A stretch of 64,000 bases of DNA from Cryobacterium roopkundense (GCF_014200405.1 NZ_JACHBQ010000001.1:1860001-1924000); one strand, 5' to 3'. Counted from the stretch's first letter, positions 36,777 through 46,276 are shown. Numbers and translations: made by a program. The notes: generated by a model from the sequence alone, not told the origin.

Positions 36777-38474
36777 GTGAGCTTTACCGCACCGATCCAG
36801 CTGCCGGGGCTGACTCTGAATCCGCTCTGGTACCGCCGCTCAGTTTTCTACGAGGTGATGGTGCGGTCATTCGTTGACAGCAACGGGGACGGCTCAGGAG
36901 ACCTGGCTGGGCTGGTTTCCAAGCTGGACTACCTGCAGTGGCTCGGAATCGACGCGATCTGGATCCCGCCATTCTTCACGTCGCCCTTACGTGACGGCGG
37001 CTACGACGTGGCCGACTACCGAACGATCCTGCCCGAGTTCGGCACGCTCGAGGAATTCAAGGACCTCGTGACGAAGGCTCACGAGCGCAACATGCGTGTC
37101 GTGATCGATCTTCCCCTGAATCACACCTCTGACCAGCACGATTGGTTCCAGCAGTCGAGGGAGGATCCCGAGGGCCCCTTCGGCGACTTCTACGTGTGGA
37201 GCGACACCGACGACAGGTACGCCAACATTCGCATCATCTTCACCGACACTGAGGAGTCGAACTGGGCTTTCGACCCGGTGCGGCGCCAATTCTTCTTCCA
37301 CAGGTTCTTCTCGCACCAGCCCGACCTCAATTTCGAGAATCCAGCCGTGCACGAGGCCATCTTTGAGGTCGTCAGATTCTGGCTCGACCTCGGGGTCGAC
37401 GGTTTTCGGCTGGACGCCATTCCGTATCTCTATGAGTCCGACGAAGGAAACGGCGAGGGCGAACCGCCCACGCACGAATTCATTCGGCGCCTGCGCGCCA
37501 TGGTCGACAGGGACTACCCCGGCCGCGTCATGATCGCAGAAGCCAACCAGTGGCCGCGTGAGGTCGCCGCGTTCTTCGGCACCGAGGAAGAACCGGAATG
37601 CCATATGGCCTTCGATTTTCCCGTGATGCCTCGGATCTTTTACTCCCTGCGGTCGCAGCAGGCCAACGAACTCGTGCGCGTGCTCTCGGAGACCACGGAC
37701 ATTCCTGAAGGCTCCGGCTGGGGCGTCTTCCTGCGAAACCACGACGAGCTCACCCTCGAAATGGTGAGCGAGGAATACCGCCAGGCCATGTACGGCTGGT
37801 ACGCGTACGACCCTAGGATGCGCGCGAACATCGGCATCCGTCGTCGTCTCGCTCCCCTGCTCGATAACTCCCGCTCCGAACTCGAACTGGCCCACGCCCT
37901 GCTGTTCGCCCTGCCCGGCAGCCCGTTTCTCTATTACGGCGACGAGATCGGTATGGGCGACAACATCTGGCTGCCCGACCGCGACAGCTCCCGCACGCCC
38001 ATGCAGTGGACGCCCGACCGCAACGCCGGCTTCTCCGATGCCGACCCTGGCAAGCTCTACCTGCCGGTCGTGCAGTCACTCGTCTACAACTACACACAGA
38101 CCAATGTCGAGACGCACCTCGCGCAATCCGGTTCCCTCCTGCACTGGATTCGCAACGTGATTCACGTGCGCAAGAGCCACCCGACTTTCGGCCTCGGCGC
38201 CATCAACGTACTCACGACGAACCACGAATCGGTCCTCGCCTTCACGCGAACCTATACCGGGTCGGGCAAAATGTTCGGCGACCAGCCAGAGACAGTACTC
38301 TGCGTCTTCAGTTTCTCGCACAACCCCGTGGCATTCCAGATCACCGAGCCTGAAATGAAGGGCACGCGCCTGTACGACCTGTTCGGCGGAGCCGTCTTTC
38401 CGACCTTCGATGAGGACGGCGGCCTCACCCTAACACTCGGCGCGCAAAGCTTCTACTGGCTGCACTGCGGTTAG
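36777..38474 (+). CDS. treS: trehalose synthase (maltose alpha-D-glucosyltransferase)
   Basis: A 565-residue GH13 enzyme that interconverts maltose and trehalose. The catalytic nucleophile is D213 (DGFRLDAIP), the acid/base E255 (MIAEANQW) and the third carboxylate D323 (LRNHDELT). The start YRRSVFYEVMVRSFVDSNGDG and the core IRRRLAPLLDNSRSE are typical of TreS and separate it from other GH13 enzymes. Start GTG with GGGAGGA seven bases upstream. No maltokinase domain is fused, and no pep2 gene follows: the stop codon lies inside the first unit of a long tandem array. Confidence 0.96.
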   Translation: MSFTAPIQLPGLTLNPLWYRRSVFYEVMVRSFVDSNGDGSGDLAGLVSKLDYLQWLGIDAIWIPPFFTSPLRDGGYDVADYRTILPEFGTLEEFKDLVTKAHERNMRVVIDLPLNHTSDQHDWFQQSREDPEGPFGDFYVWSDTDDRYANIRIIFTDTEESNWAFDPVRRQFFFHRFFSHQPDLNFENPAVHEAIFEVVRFWLDLGVDGFRLDAIPYLYESDEGNGEGEPPTHEFIRRLRAMVDRDYPGRVMIAEANQWPREVAAFFGTEEEPECHMAFDFPVMPRIFYSLRSQQANELVRVLSETTDIPEGSGWGVFLRNHDELTLEMVSEEYRQAMYGWYAYDPRMRANIGIRRRLAPLLDNSRSELELAHALLFALPGSPFLYYGDEIGMGDNIWLPDRDSSRTPMQWTPDRNAGFSDADPGKLYLPVVQSLVYNYTQTNVETHLAQSGSLLHWIRNVIHVRKSHPTFGLGAINVLTTNHESVLAFTRTYTGSGKMFGDQPETVLCVFSFSHNPVAFQITEPEMKGTRLYDLFGGAVFPTFDEDGGLTLTLGAQSFYWLHCG

Positions 38475-39137
38475 CTGTACTGAGCGGTTAGCTGTACTGA
38501 GCCGTTAGCTGTACTGAGCGGTTAGCTGTACTGAGCGGTTAGCTGTACTGAGCGGTTAGCTGTACTGAGCGGTTAGCTGTACTGAGCGGTTAGCTGTACT
38601 GAGCGGTTAGCTGTACTGAGCCGTTAGCTGTACTGAGCCGTTAGCTGTACTGAGCGGTTAGCTGTACTGAGCGGTTAGCTGTACTGAGCGGTTAGCTGTA
38701 CTGAGCCGTTAGCTGTACTGAGCCGTTAGCTGTACTGAGCCGTTAGCTGTACTGAGCCGTTAGCTGTACTGAGCCGTTAGCTGTACTGAGCCGTTAGCTG
38801 TACTGAGCCGTTAGCTGTACTGAGCCGTTAGCTGTACTGAGCCGTTAGCTGTACTGAGCCGTTAGCTGTACTGAGCCGTTAGCTGTACTGAGCCGTTAGC
38901 TGTACTGAGCCGTTAGCTGTACTGAGCCGTTAGCTGTACTGAGCCGTTAGCTGTACTGAGCCGTTAGCTGTACTGAGCGGTTAGCTGTACTGAGCGGTTA
39001 GCTGTACTGAGCGGTTAGCTGTACTGAGCCGTTAGCTGTACTGAGCGGTTAGCTGTACTGAGCCGTTAGCTGTACTGAGCCGTTAGCTGTACTGAGCCGT
39101 TAGCTGTACTGAGCCGTTAGCTGTACTGAGCCGTTAG
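38470..39137 (+). repeat. 17-bp tandem repeat array, 39 copies
   Basis: The unit GTTAGCTGTACTGAGCS (S = G or C) repeats without interruption for 39 full copies plus GTTAG. The only variation is the last base: 14 copies end in G and 25 in C. The order runs from the treS end as G C G6 C2 G3 C16 G3 C G C5. The first unit supplies the treS stop codon (GGT TAG). The units contain TAG and TGA in shifting frames, so the plus strand does not code. This is a minisatellite, not CRISPR: there are no spacers. Confidence 0.98.
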
Positions 39138-39198
39138 AACACAGACTCGCCGGCCTTCTCCCTGGGGAACGAGCGAAGGTCGGCGTCCACTCCGAGGT

Positions 39199-39432
39199 TC
39201 AGCCGACTTCTATGAGCGTGCGCTCGATGCTTGCCAGACGCGTGTCCATGGCGTCAAGACGCGAGAGCAATTGTGCGTTGAGAGCGGCGCTCGCGGCCAG
39301 GGCGTCCCGAAGCTCGACGCCACCCGAAGCATCCGCTTGCCGGCGTCGAAGTTTGAAGTACTGGTCGAAGATGGAGTAGGTGATACCGCCGATGATCGCG
39401 ACGATGGGAATCCAGTACACCGATAGTTCCAT
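39199..39432 (-). CDS. small membrane protein with coiled coil
   Basis: A 77-residue protein: one N-terminal membrane helix (about residues 5-22, WIPIVAIIGGITYSIF), a basic stretch KLRRRQ, then a coiled coil with heptads ALAASAALNAQLLSRLDAMD to the end. It lies 9 bp downstream of a small winged-helix regulator gene and is likely co-transcribed with it. This regulator plus membrane-protein pair is seen in other actinobacteria; I cannot name a function. Confidence 0.75.
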   Translation of the reverse strand: MELSVYWIPIVAIIGGITYSIFDQYFKLRRRQADASGGVELRDALAASAALNAQLLSRLDAMDTRLASIERTLIEVG

Positions 39433-39441
39433 GAGTGATCC

Positions 39442-39747
39442 TTAATCGTGTCCGGCACCGGCAGCGCCGACAGCCTGGGTTATGGTTTCGATGTTCAGCG
39501 TGAGGTGGAACGGCACGAGCGAGACGTGCTTGAGGGCCGTGCCCTCGGAGGAAAGCTCCAAGGATGTGGTGACAAACCCGCTCGCCTCAAGCTTGGCCAG
39601 ATGCATGTAGAGCAGCGCCCGGGACATGCCGACCCTACGCGCCAGTTCGCTGACGTGCACTCGGCCGCTCGTCAGCTCCGACAGGATCGTCATACGTTGC
39701 GGGCTCGCGATCGCAGCGAGAGTCGCACTCAGCTGTTCAACATTCAC
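39442..39747 (-). CDS. ArsR/PadR-like winged-helix regulator
   Basis: A 101-residue transcription factor. A helix-turn-helix spans residues 10-65 (LAAIASPQRMTILSELTSG, then VSELARRVGMSRALLYMHLAKL), followed by the wing SLELSSEGTALKHVS. There are no metal-binding cysteines. The GTG at 39747 is chosen because AGGAG lies 8 bp upstream; the ATG at 39798 would start inside the operator. A near-perfect dyad sits just upstream of its start, suggesting autoregulation. Confidence 0.85.
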   Translation of the reverse strand: MNVEQLSATLAAIASPQRMTILSELTSGRVHVSELARRVGMSRALLYMHLAKLEASGFVTTSLELSSEGTALKHVSLVPFHLTLNIETITQAVGAAGAGHD

Positions 39748-39764
39748 AACATTTCTCCTGACAG

Positions 39765-39784
39765 GTGTAACTATATTATTACAC
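39765..39784. promoter_or_regulatory. palindromic operator upstream of the winged-helix regulator
   Basis: GTGTAA-CTATATTA-TTACAC is a perfect 6-bp dyad with an AT-rich 8-bp centre, 18 bp before the regulator's GTG. Its AT-rich centre overlaps a plausible -10 region. This is the usual place and shape for an autoregulatory site of a dimeric winged-helix protein. Confidence 0.65.
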
Positions 39785-39807
39785 CCTGCAGAAAGCAACG
39801 CAAGCGA

Positions 39808-40323
39808 CTAGCCGGCTCGGGGTCCGTCGCTGAGATTCAAGCGGGCGACGAGGAGGTCCGCGGGGGTCTCGGGGTCGGGTAAGGAAATGGCGAACTGGTT
39901 ACCGCTGGTCAACTGCACGACGAGTCCGGGTCCCGTGCCCAAAATAAGCGCCGATCGTCCAGGCATGATGCGATAGCCCCAACCTCCCCACTGCATCGGT
40001 ACCAGATCGTCAGCGAATACCGACTCGATGGCCTTTAGAGGAATCGCTTTGATGCGGATGCCCAGCCACGACACCACGCGCAGCCCACGTTCGTCGACGG
40101 TGACGTGAATCCGCACGAAGGCCAGAACGAAGACCAGCACGGCAGTGAGGATAACTACGGTCGACACGATCGCAACGGCTGAGCTGCCGGTGCGGATGGG
40201 TTCGTCCCATATGGGGATCAGGGTGACGGCTCCCGCGGCGACTATGACGAACGCTGCGACGCCCACAAACAGCCGACTAGTGATGGTGACCGCCCAGGGT
40301 CCGACCACGGCCGGGTCACTCAT
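39808..40323 (-). CDS. membrane protein with PH-like domain
   Basis: A 171-residue protein with two membrane helices (about residues 18-36 and 47-68), then a beta-rich cytoplasmic domain. The segment VTVDERGLRVVSWLGIRIKAIPL and the following YRIMPGRSALIL fit bacterial PH/DUF3093-like domains. It overlaps the stop of the upstream lipoprotein gene by 8 bp, so the two are one unit. Function unknown. Confidence 0.7.
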   Translation of the reverse strand: MSDPAVVGPWAVTITSRLFVGVAAFVIVAAGAVTLIPIWDEPIRTGSSAVAIVSTVVILTAVLVFVLAFVRIHVTVDERGLRVVSWLGIRIKAIPLKAIESVFADDLVPMQWGGWGYRIMPGRSALILGTGPGLVVQLTSGNQFAISLPDPETPADLLVARLNLSDGPRAG

Positions 40324-41014
40324 CGGGCGGGCAGTGTTCTTCGATCGCGGGATCTACTTCCAAGCTCATCTCGTTGGCGAATGCGCTAGGGAACCAATTT
40401 TGTCTGGGCCAATTCTCAACGAAAAACTCCCTCGACGGCGCCGGCTCGTTCACGATACCGAACGACGCGTAGCACGGCACGAGAAACTTCGTCAGGTAGT
40501 CGTAGACATACCCTAGCTGCGCCGCGGACATGGCAGACATGGGTTTCACCGGATGCTGGGCGTGGCAGATAAAGTTGCCCACGGCCTGCGCCTCGGTGGC
40601 GACGCTCGACCCGATGGAGGTCACCGGACCGTTCAGATCCGGACTGCTGCGGCCTTCGTCGATGGGCACCCCGTTGGCTTCGAAGCACTCTCGAAGCACC
40701 GAAACCGTGGTGTCCTTGTCGATGAACCCGACGAAGGTCGCCTCGGGGCGCACCGCATCCGGGTACGTACCGACGACAAGCGCCCAGCTCGCCTCGAGGT
40801 CTGCGACACGCATTTCCTCGATGCGCTCAGGCGTCAGCGGCTCCGGCGGCGGCGACGGGCCAAGGTCGGGCATCGGGAACGCCGTTGTTGTGCTCGTGGC
40901 TGCAGACCCGGCGCTATCGTGCGCCGGCACGGAAGCGCACCCAGACGCCAGAACTACCAGCCCAGCGGTGAACGCCCCGACGAGAATTGCCTGTGATCGT
41001 GCGCGTAATGTCAT
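40316..41014 (-). CDS. hypothetical lipoprotein
   Basis: A 232-residue protein with a lipoprotein signal: hydrophobic stretch ending LASGCAS, with the acylated cysteine at about residue 26. A Pro/Thr-rich linker follows, then a domain with four cysteines (ECFEANG, FICHAQH, VPCYASF, EEHCPPD) that could form two disulfides outside the cell. No family is recognised. The longer frame start at 41398 is a shadow of the nuclease gene opposite. The protein and its partner may form a small envelope module. Confidence 0.75.
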   Translation of the reverse strand: MTLRARSQAILVGAFTAGLVVLASGCASVPAHDSAGSAATSTTTAFPMPDLGPSPPPEPLTPERIEEMRVADLEASWALVVGTYPDAVRPEATFVGFIDKDTTVSVLRECFEANGVPIDEGRSSPDLNGPVTSIGSSVATEAQAVGNFICHAQHPVKPMSAMSAAQLGYVYDYLTKFLVPCYASFGIVNEPAPSREFFVENWPRQNWFPSAFANEMSLEVDPAIEEHCPPDE

Positions 41015-41099
41015 AGTTACCCCCACGGGGAGGTTAGCAGCACCGCCGTGCCGGGCGTCATGCACGGGCGGTGTCGGGGGTCGGCCGTAGGGTGGGGGT

Positions 41100-41786
41100 A
41101 TGAGCAATTGGAGCGATCGACTCGCCGTTTTTGATTTGGAAACCACCGGCATCGAGGTGGAGACCTGCCGCATCGTGTCGGCTACCGTCGCGGTGCTCAA
41201 TGCGGAGGGTGAGGTCGAGCAGAGAATCGATTGGCTCCTCGACCCTGGAATCGAGATTCCGGAGGGTGCCACGCACGTGCACGGCATCACCACAGAGCAC
41301 GCAGCCCTCAACGGACAGAGCGCGGCGGAGGGCGTGGCTGAGATCGTCACGGCCCTGCGCGCCCACCTCGCCGAGGGACTTCCCGTCGTGGCGTACAACG
41401 CCCCCTACGACCTAACGCTGCTCAATCGCGAGGCCCGGCGCTACGGAATCGCCCCGCTGATTTCTCCCCGGCCCGTGATCGATCCGCTCGTGATCGACAA
41501 GGGCGTCGACAAGTACCGCAAGGGCAAGCGCACTCTCGCGATCACGTCTGCCTTCTACGGCGTGACCCTCGACGACGCTCACGACGCGGGAGCGGATGCC
41601 ATAGCTGCCGGCCGGGTAGCCCAGGCGATCCACCGGGCGCACTCAAGCGCTCTCCCCACCACGCTCGAGGACCTGCACGCCGCGCAGGTGACCTGGTACC
41701 GCCAGCAGGCCGAAAGCTTTCAGGACTACATGCGCCGCGGCAGGGACCCCGAGTTCGTGGCCGACGTGCTCTGGCCGGAACGCTAG
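41100..41786 (+). CDS. 3'-5' exonuclease, DNA polymerase III epsilon-like (DEDDh)
   Basis: A 228-residue DEDDh exonuclease. Exo I is FDLETTGIE (D and E), Exo II VAYNAPYDLTLLNREA (D), and Exo III HDAGADAIA (H and D). It is shorter than DnaQ proofreading fusions and stands alone, as in the many actinobacterial paralogues that act in repair or RNA turnover. It is divergent from the lipoprotein gene and ends in the terminator shared with rpmE2. Confidence 0.9.
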   Translation: MSNWSDRLAVFDLETTGIEVETCRIVSATVAVLNAEGEVEQRIDWLLDPGIEIPEGATHVHGITTEHAALNGQSAAEGVAEIVTALRAHLAEGLPVVAYNAPYDLTLLNREARRYGIAPLISPRPVIDPLVIDKGVDKYRKGKRTLAITSAFYGVTLDDAHDAGADAIAAGRVAQAIHRAHSSALPTTLEDLHAAQVTWYRQQAESFQDYMRRGRDPEFVADVLWPER

Positions 41787-41817
41787 ACCGAACGACGACA
41801 CAAAAGGCGACCAACAC

Positions 41818-41849
41818 AAAAGCGACCAGCACTGTGCTGGTCGCTTTTT
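41818..41849. terminator. bidirectional intrinsic terminator
   Basis: AGCGACCAGC and GCTGGTCGCT form a 10-bp stem (extendable to 12), flanked by A's on the left and TTTTT on the right. It ends the exonuclease gene on the plus strand and rpmE2 on the minus strand. Confidence 0.93.
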
Positions 41850-41868
41850 GTCGTGCTGGGGGCAGGTG

Positions 41869-42120
41869 TTATTTGCCGAAGCCCTTGTAGCGGGAGTTGA
41901 ACTTCTCCACGCGTCCGGCGGAGTCCATGATGCGCTGCTTGCCCGTGTAGAACGGGTGCGACTCGGAGGAGATTTCCACGTCGATGACCGGGTAGGTCGT
42001 GCCGTCTTCCCACTCGATGGTCTTCTTGCTGGAGACCGTTGAGCGGGTGAGGAACTTGGCGCCGGATGCGAGGTCGCGGAACACGACTGCTTCGTAAACG
42101 GGGTGGATGTCAGACTTCAT
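41869..42120 (-). CDS. rpmE2: 50S ribosomal protein L31 type B
   Basis: An 83-residue type B L31 ([40 protein letters not shown]) with no zinc-binding CxxC. Type B paralogues replace zinc-dependent L31 when zinc is scarce and are often under Zur control. The upstream stretch has no clear Zur box that I can read. The long upstream extension of the frame is not conserved. Confidence 0.96.
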   Translation of the reverse strand: MKSDIHPVYEAVVFRDLASGAKFLTRSTVSSKKTIEWEDGTTYPVIDVEISSESHPFYTGKQRIMDSAGRVEKFNSRYKGFGK

Positions 42121-42279
42121 GATTTCCTTATCGCACGTCAGGTGAACAGACTTGTAACTGGTCACAGTGCTATCTAGTTGGTGATGTGTACAAAACTGGC
42201 AGGCCAGATGGCCCTTGAAAACTTTAGCAGATGCCACGCAAGAGCGGGCGATCGTGCCGGCTGAATAGCGCTCAAGATG

Positions 42280-43062
42280 CTAAATCGCCCGGGCCGTGTA
42301 GCGGCCCTCTGCCTCCTGAAGGTCGATCGTGAGGTCGAATGTGGTGCTGAGCGCCTCGGCGGTCAGAGCCTCTGCGATCGGGCCGGCAGCCACGACAGTT
42401 CCGTTCTTGATGAGCAGAACGTGGGTGAACCCGAGCGGAATCTCTTCCACGTGGTGCGTGACCATGATGATGGCCGGGGAGTGCGGCTCCTTGGCGTAGC
42501 CGCTCAGCAGCTGGAGCAGTGCCTCCCGTGCGCCCAGATCGAGGCTCGCAGCAGGCTCGTCGAGAAGCAGAATTTCCGGATCGGTCATCACCGCTCGCGC
42601 GATCTGCACCCGCTTCTGCTCTCCGTCGCTCAGAGTGCCGAACTTGCGCTGAGCCAGATGATCGAGCTTCCACTCAACGAGAACGCGCTGCGCGCGGCGT
42701 TCGTCGATGTCTTCGTACTCTTCGTTCCAGCGGCCGGTGACCGAGTATGCGGCCGTCATGACGACATCGAGCACCTTTTCGCCAGCCGGCACACGGCGCG
42801 CCATCGCCGTGGAGGCGAATCCGATCCGGGGACGCAACTCAAACAGGTCCGTGCCGCCGAGCGGCTCCTCGAGCACTTCGGCTGTGCCGCTGGACGGGTG
42901 GATGATTGCGGCGGCGATCTGCAGGAGGGTGGTCTTTCCCGCACCATTGGGTCCGAGAATCACCCAGCGCTGATCGTCATCGACACTCCACTTCACTGAG
43001 TCGAGGATGGTTGTGCCAGCCCGGACGACGGATACGTCGGTGAATTGAAGAACGTTGACCAT
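42280..43062 (-). CDS. ABC transporter ATP-binding protein
   Basis: A 260-residue ATPase. Walker A GPNGAGKTTLL, signature LSDGEQKRVQIARAV, Walker B ILLLDEPAASLD and switch THH. No permease or binding protein is adjacent. The ModF/YlmA-like subfamily (ATPases without membrane partners) shows a similar start (ILDSVKWSVDDDQRWVILGP), so it may not be a transporter. It is followed by a 72-bp run to its neighbours without features. Confidence 0.9.
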   Translation of the reverse strand: MVNVLQFTDVSVVRAGTTILDSVKWSVDDDQRWVILGPNGAGKTTLLQIAAAIIHPSSGTAEVLEEPLGGTDLFELRPRIGFASTAMARRVPAGEKVLDVVMTAAYSVTGRWNEEYEDIDERRAQRVLVEWKLDHLAQRKFGTLSDGEQKRVQIARAVMTDPEILLLDEPAASLDLGAREALLQLLSGYAKEPHSPAIIMVTHHVEEIPLGFTHVLLIKNGTVVAAGPIAEALTAEALSTTFDLTIDLQEAEGRYTARAI

Positions 43063-43123
43063 TAGGCCATGTTATCGGGCGCCGCCCGGTCGCCGAGCAC
43101 GTCCGCGGCTCGGCGACCCTCGG

Positions 43124-44305
43124 TTACAGCAGTGAGGCGTATATCTCCCGGGTACGGGTGGCGATCTGTGCCCAGCCGAACTCACGCTCGGCCCGGAGCC
43201 GCCCTTGGCGGCCCATCTCTGCCGCCCGAACCGGGTCACTGACCACCTCGGTCAGAGTGCGCGCGAGATCCGCCACAAAGGCGTCAGGGTCGAGGGGCGT
43301 GCCTGTGCCGTCCGTCATCTGTTCGATGGGAACGAGGCGACCCGTCTCACCGTCAGCGACGACCTCGGGGATACCCCCCGTTGCCGTGCCCACGACAGCC
43401 AGGCCGCAGGCCATCGCCTCAAGGTTGACGATGCCGAGGGGTTCGTAAATCGACGGGCACACGAAGACGGTTCCCTGGGTGAGTACGGCCGAGAGCTCGT
43501 GCTGCGAGAGCAGGCGGTTGATCCACACCACTCCCGAGCGCTCCTTCTGCAGCGCTTCAACGCCCGCGGTCACCTCGGCCAGGATGCCCGGAGTATCCGG
43601 CGCCCCGGCGCACAGCACGAGCTGAACATCCGCAGGCAAGCCGGCGGCCGCCCGCAGCAGGTACGGGAGCCCCTTCTGACGGGTGATGCGACCCACGAAT
43701 ACCACGGACGGACCATCGGGATCGATCCCCAGGGATCGCACGAAGTCGAGATCTGCTGTGGGCTTCCAGCGCTCCAGGTCGATCCCGTTGTAGACCACGT
43801 GCACGCGAGCCTCATCGAGGGCAGGGTAGCTGCGCAGAATGTCGCGGCGCATTCCCCCGCTCACCGCGATCACAGCATCTGCTGCCTCAAAGGCGGTTTT
43901 TTCGATCCAGCTCGACACGCGATAACCGCCGCCCAGTTGTTCGGCCTTCCAGGGGCGGAGCGGCTCGAGGCTATGGGCGGTGACCACGTGAGGGACTCCG
44001 TGAAGTAGCTTGGCGAAGTGTCCCGCGCCATTGGCATACCAGGTGTGGGAGTGCACCAGATCGGCGCCTGAGACGTCCTGAGCCATCTGCAGGTCCACTC
44101 CCAGGGTGGCCAGCGTGGGGTTTGCCTCCGTCAGGGTGGACGGCACGGCGTATGCATGCGTATCGACATCCGTTCGCGGTCCACCGAAGCACCGCACCGT
44201 CACGTCGATGTCCTCTCGGAGCGCTCGCACGAGCTCCGTGACATGCACGCCTGCCCCGCCATAGATCTCGGGCGGGTATTCCTTGGTCAATAGATCCACT
44301 CGCAT
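43124..44305 (-). CDS. glgA: glycogen synthase, actinobacterial GT4 type
   Basis: A 393-residue GT4 enzyme with the starch-synthase-like start TKEYPPEIYGGAGVHVTELV, VFVGRITRQKGLPYLL and CPSIYEPLGIVNLEAMACG. In actinobacteria this enzyme (GlgA/GlgM) uses ADP-glucose, partly to build maltose-1-phosphate. It is divergent from glgC with 82 bp between the starts, which keeps donor synthesis and use under one control region. Confidence 0.94.
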   Translation of the reverse strand: MRVDLLTKEYPPEIYGGAGVHVTELVRALREDIDVTVRCFGGPRTDVDTHAYAVPSTLTEANPTLATLGVDLQMAQDVSGADLVHSHTWYANGAGHFAKLLHGVPHVVTAHSLEPLRPWKAEQLGGGYRVSSWIEKTAFEAADAVIAVSGGMRRDILRSYPALDEARVHVVYNGIDLERWKPTADLDFVRSLGIDPDGPSVVFVGRITRQKGLPYLLRAAAGLPADVQLVLCAGAPDTPGILAEVTAGVEALQKERSGVVWINRLLSQHELSAVLTQGTVFVCPSIYEPLGIVNLEAMACGLAVVGTATGGIPEVVADGETGRLVPIEQMTDGTGTPLDPDAFVADLARTLTEVVSDPVRAAEMGRQGRLRAEREFGWAQIATRTREIYASLL

Positions 44306-44387
44306 GCAGCAAAGCTAGCGCAGCCCGGGGCGTCACACTTGCACATGTGGCGCACGGACACAGGGCGTGGTGCCCTACTCTGTACAC

Positions 44388-45632
44388 ATGAAGGCCAAGA
44401 AGATCTTTGGAATAGTTCTCGCTGGTGGTGAGGGAAAGCGGCTGATGCCGCTGACCGAGGACCGCGCCAAGCCCGCCGTGCCTTTTGGCGGCCACTACCG
44501 TCTCATTGATTTTGCGCTGTCGAACCTGATCAATTCCGGGCTGACCCAGGTGGTTGTTCTCACCCAGTACAAGTCCCACAGTCTTGACCGGCACGTGTCC
44601 CAGACCTGGCACGTATCGGGCGGGCTCTCGAATTCGTACATCGCGTCGGTGCCTGCCCAGCAGCGCCTCGGTAAGCGCTGGTTCAGCGGTTCGGCCGATG
44701 CCATCCTGCAGAGCCTCAACCTGATTCACGATGAGAAGCCCGACATCGTTGTCGTCGTAGGTGCGGACCACGTGTACCGCATGGACTTCAGTCAGATGAT
44801 CGACGCTCACATTGCGTCAGGAGCGCAGGCCACCGTCGCTGCAATTCGCCAGCCCATCGGCCTGGCGGACCAGTTCGGCGTGATCGAGGTCGACGCTGCC
44901 ACACCCGACCGCATCTCCGAGTTCCGGGAAAAGCCCAAGAATGCCGTGGGACTTGCCGACGCTCCCCACGAGGTGTTCGCGTCCATGGGCAATTACGTCT
45001 TCAACACCGATGCGCTCATCGAAGCGGTACTCCGCGACGGAGAGCGCACGGACTCGAGCCACGACATGGGAGGGGACATCATTCCCGATTTCGTGGCCCG
45101 CGGCGAGGCCGGCGTCTACGATCTCCAGCGCAACGACGTGCCAGGGTCTACCGATCGGGACCGCTACTACTGGCGGGACGTGGGAACCATTGACTCGTTC
45201 TTCGAGGCGCATCAGGACCTGATCTCCGCCCTGCCCGTTTTCAACCTGTACAACCAGGAATGGCCGATCTTCAGCCAGCAGCTCAACTCCCCACCCGCGA
45301 AGTTCGTGCGCGACGCACGCGGTGCCCTCGGTACCATGATCGACTCCATAGTGTCCCTCGGCTGCGTCATTTCGGGTGCGCACATTGAGCGCAGCGTCCT
45401 CGGACCTTGGACGGTGATCGGCTCCGGTTCCGAAGTCGTGGACTCCATCGTCTTCGACAGAGTGCAAATTCTGGCGGGTGCCGTCGTGCACCGCGCTGTG
45501 CTCGACAAAGAGGTCGTCGTCGAGGCAGGCGCCACGATCGGCGTCGACAGGGCTCGCGACCTCGCGCGCGGCTTCAGCGTCACCGAATCGGGAATCACCG
45601 TGGTGGGCAAGGGCGTACGCGTACAACCGTGA
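44388..45632 (+). CDS. glgC: glucose-1-phosphate adenylyltransferase
   Basis: A 414-residue enzyme making ADP-glucose from ATP and glucose 1-phosphate. The N-terminal [28 protein letters not shown], the regulatory lysine region and [13 protein letters not shown] are all present, with the left-handed beta-helix at the C-terminus ([20 protein letters not shown]). The ATG at 44388 is the natural start ([14 protein letters not shown]). Its stop overlaps the serB start (GTGA). Confidence 0.97.
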   Translation: MKAKKIFGIVLAGGEGKRLMPLTEDRAKPAVPFGGHYRLIDFALSNLINSGLTQVVVLTQYKSHSLDRHVSQTWHVSGGLSNSYIASVPAQQRLGKRWFSGSADAILQSLNLIHDEKPDIVVVVGADHVYRMDFSQMIDAHIASGAQATVAAIRQPIGLADQFGVIEVDAATPDRISEFREKPKNAVGLADAPHEVFASMGNYVFNTDALIEAVLRDGERTDSSHDMGGDIIPDFVARGEAGVYDLQRNDVPGSTDRDRYYWRDVGTIDSFFEAHQDLISALPVFNLYNQEWPIFSQQLNSPPAKFVRDARGALGTMIDSIVSLGCVISGAHIERSVLGPWTVIGSGSEVVDSIVFDRVQILAGAVVHRAVLDKEVVVEAGATIGVDRARDLARGFSVTESGITVVGKGVRVQP

Positions 45633-46276
45633 CAACCGCAACACGCTTTCTCGTCGTTCTTGACGTGGACTCCACGCTGATCCAAGATGAGGTCATCGAG
45701 CTGCTCGCCGACGCGGCAGGTTCTCGCGAACTCGTTGCCGACGTCACCGAGCGCGCCATGCTCGGTGAACTGGATTTTTCGGAGAGCTTGCGGGCGCGGG
45801 TGGAGACCCTACAGGGTCTCCCCGAGAGTGTCTTCGCCGACGTCGGCCGCCTCATCCGGCCGACGGACGGCGTGACTGAGCTCATCGCCGGCCTGCATTC
45901 CCACGGATGCCGGGTGGCCGCGGTGTCCGGCGGGTTCCACGAGCTGCTCGATCCCCTCGCGGCGCGCCTTCACCTCGATCATTGGCGCGCGAATCGACTC
46001 GAAGTCGTAGGCGGGCTGCTCACCGGCCGCGTGACCGGCGCCGTCATCGACGCCGAGGCGAAGGCCTCCGCTCTGCGGGAGTGGGCCACCCTCGAGGGCG
46101 TGCCCCTCACCCGCACCGTCGCTATCGGCGATGGAGCGAACGACCTCCGTATGATGGCCGTCGCCGGCCTCTCCATCGCCTTCAACGCCAAGCCCCGCGT
46201 GCGGGCCGCCGCCGACCTCGCCATCGACAGCTGCGACCTCAGCCAGGTGCTGCCCGTATTGGGCCTGCGCGGCTGA
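45629..46276 (+). CDS. serB: phosphoserine phosphatase
   Basis: A 215-residue HAD phosphatase. Motif [11 protein letters not shown], motif II SGGFHEL, lysine region [12 protein letters not shown] and motif [11 protein letters not shown] are all intact. It catalyses the last step of serine synthesis. The ACT domain found in longer SerB enzymes is absent. The GTG start overlaps the glgC stop by 4 bp, an odd pairing of serine and glycogen genes. Confidence 0.93.
   Translation: MTTATRFLVVLDVDSTLIQDEVIELLADAAGSRELVADVTERAMLGELDFSESLRARVETLQGLPESVFADVGRLIRPTDGVTELIAGLHSHGCRVAAVSGGFHELLDPLAARLHLDHWRANRLEVVGGLLTGRVTGAVIDAEAKASALREWATLEGVPLTRTVAIGDGANDLRMMAVAGLSIAFNAKPRVRAAADLAIDSCDLSQVLPVLGLRG

Noticed and set aside
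38470..39137. CRISPR array
   Set aside because: The 17-bp units are contiguous with no spacers, and no cas gene is near.
38475..39198. Coding potential within the tandem array
   Set aside because: TAG and TGA recur in every frame of the plus strand because 17 is not a multiple of three, and TAA recurs likewise on the minus strand.
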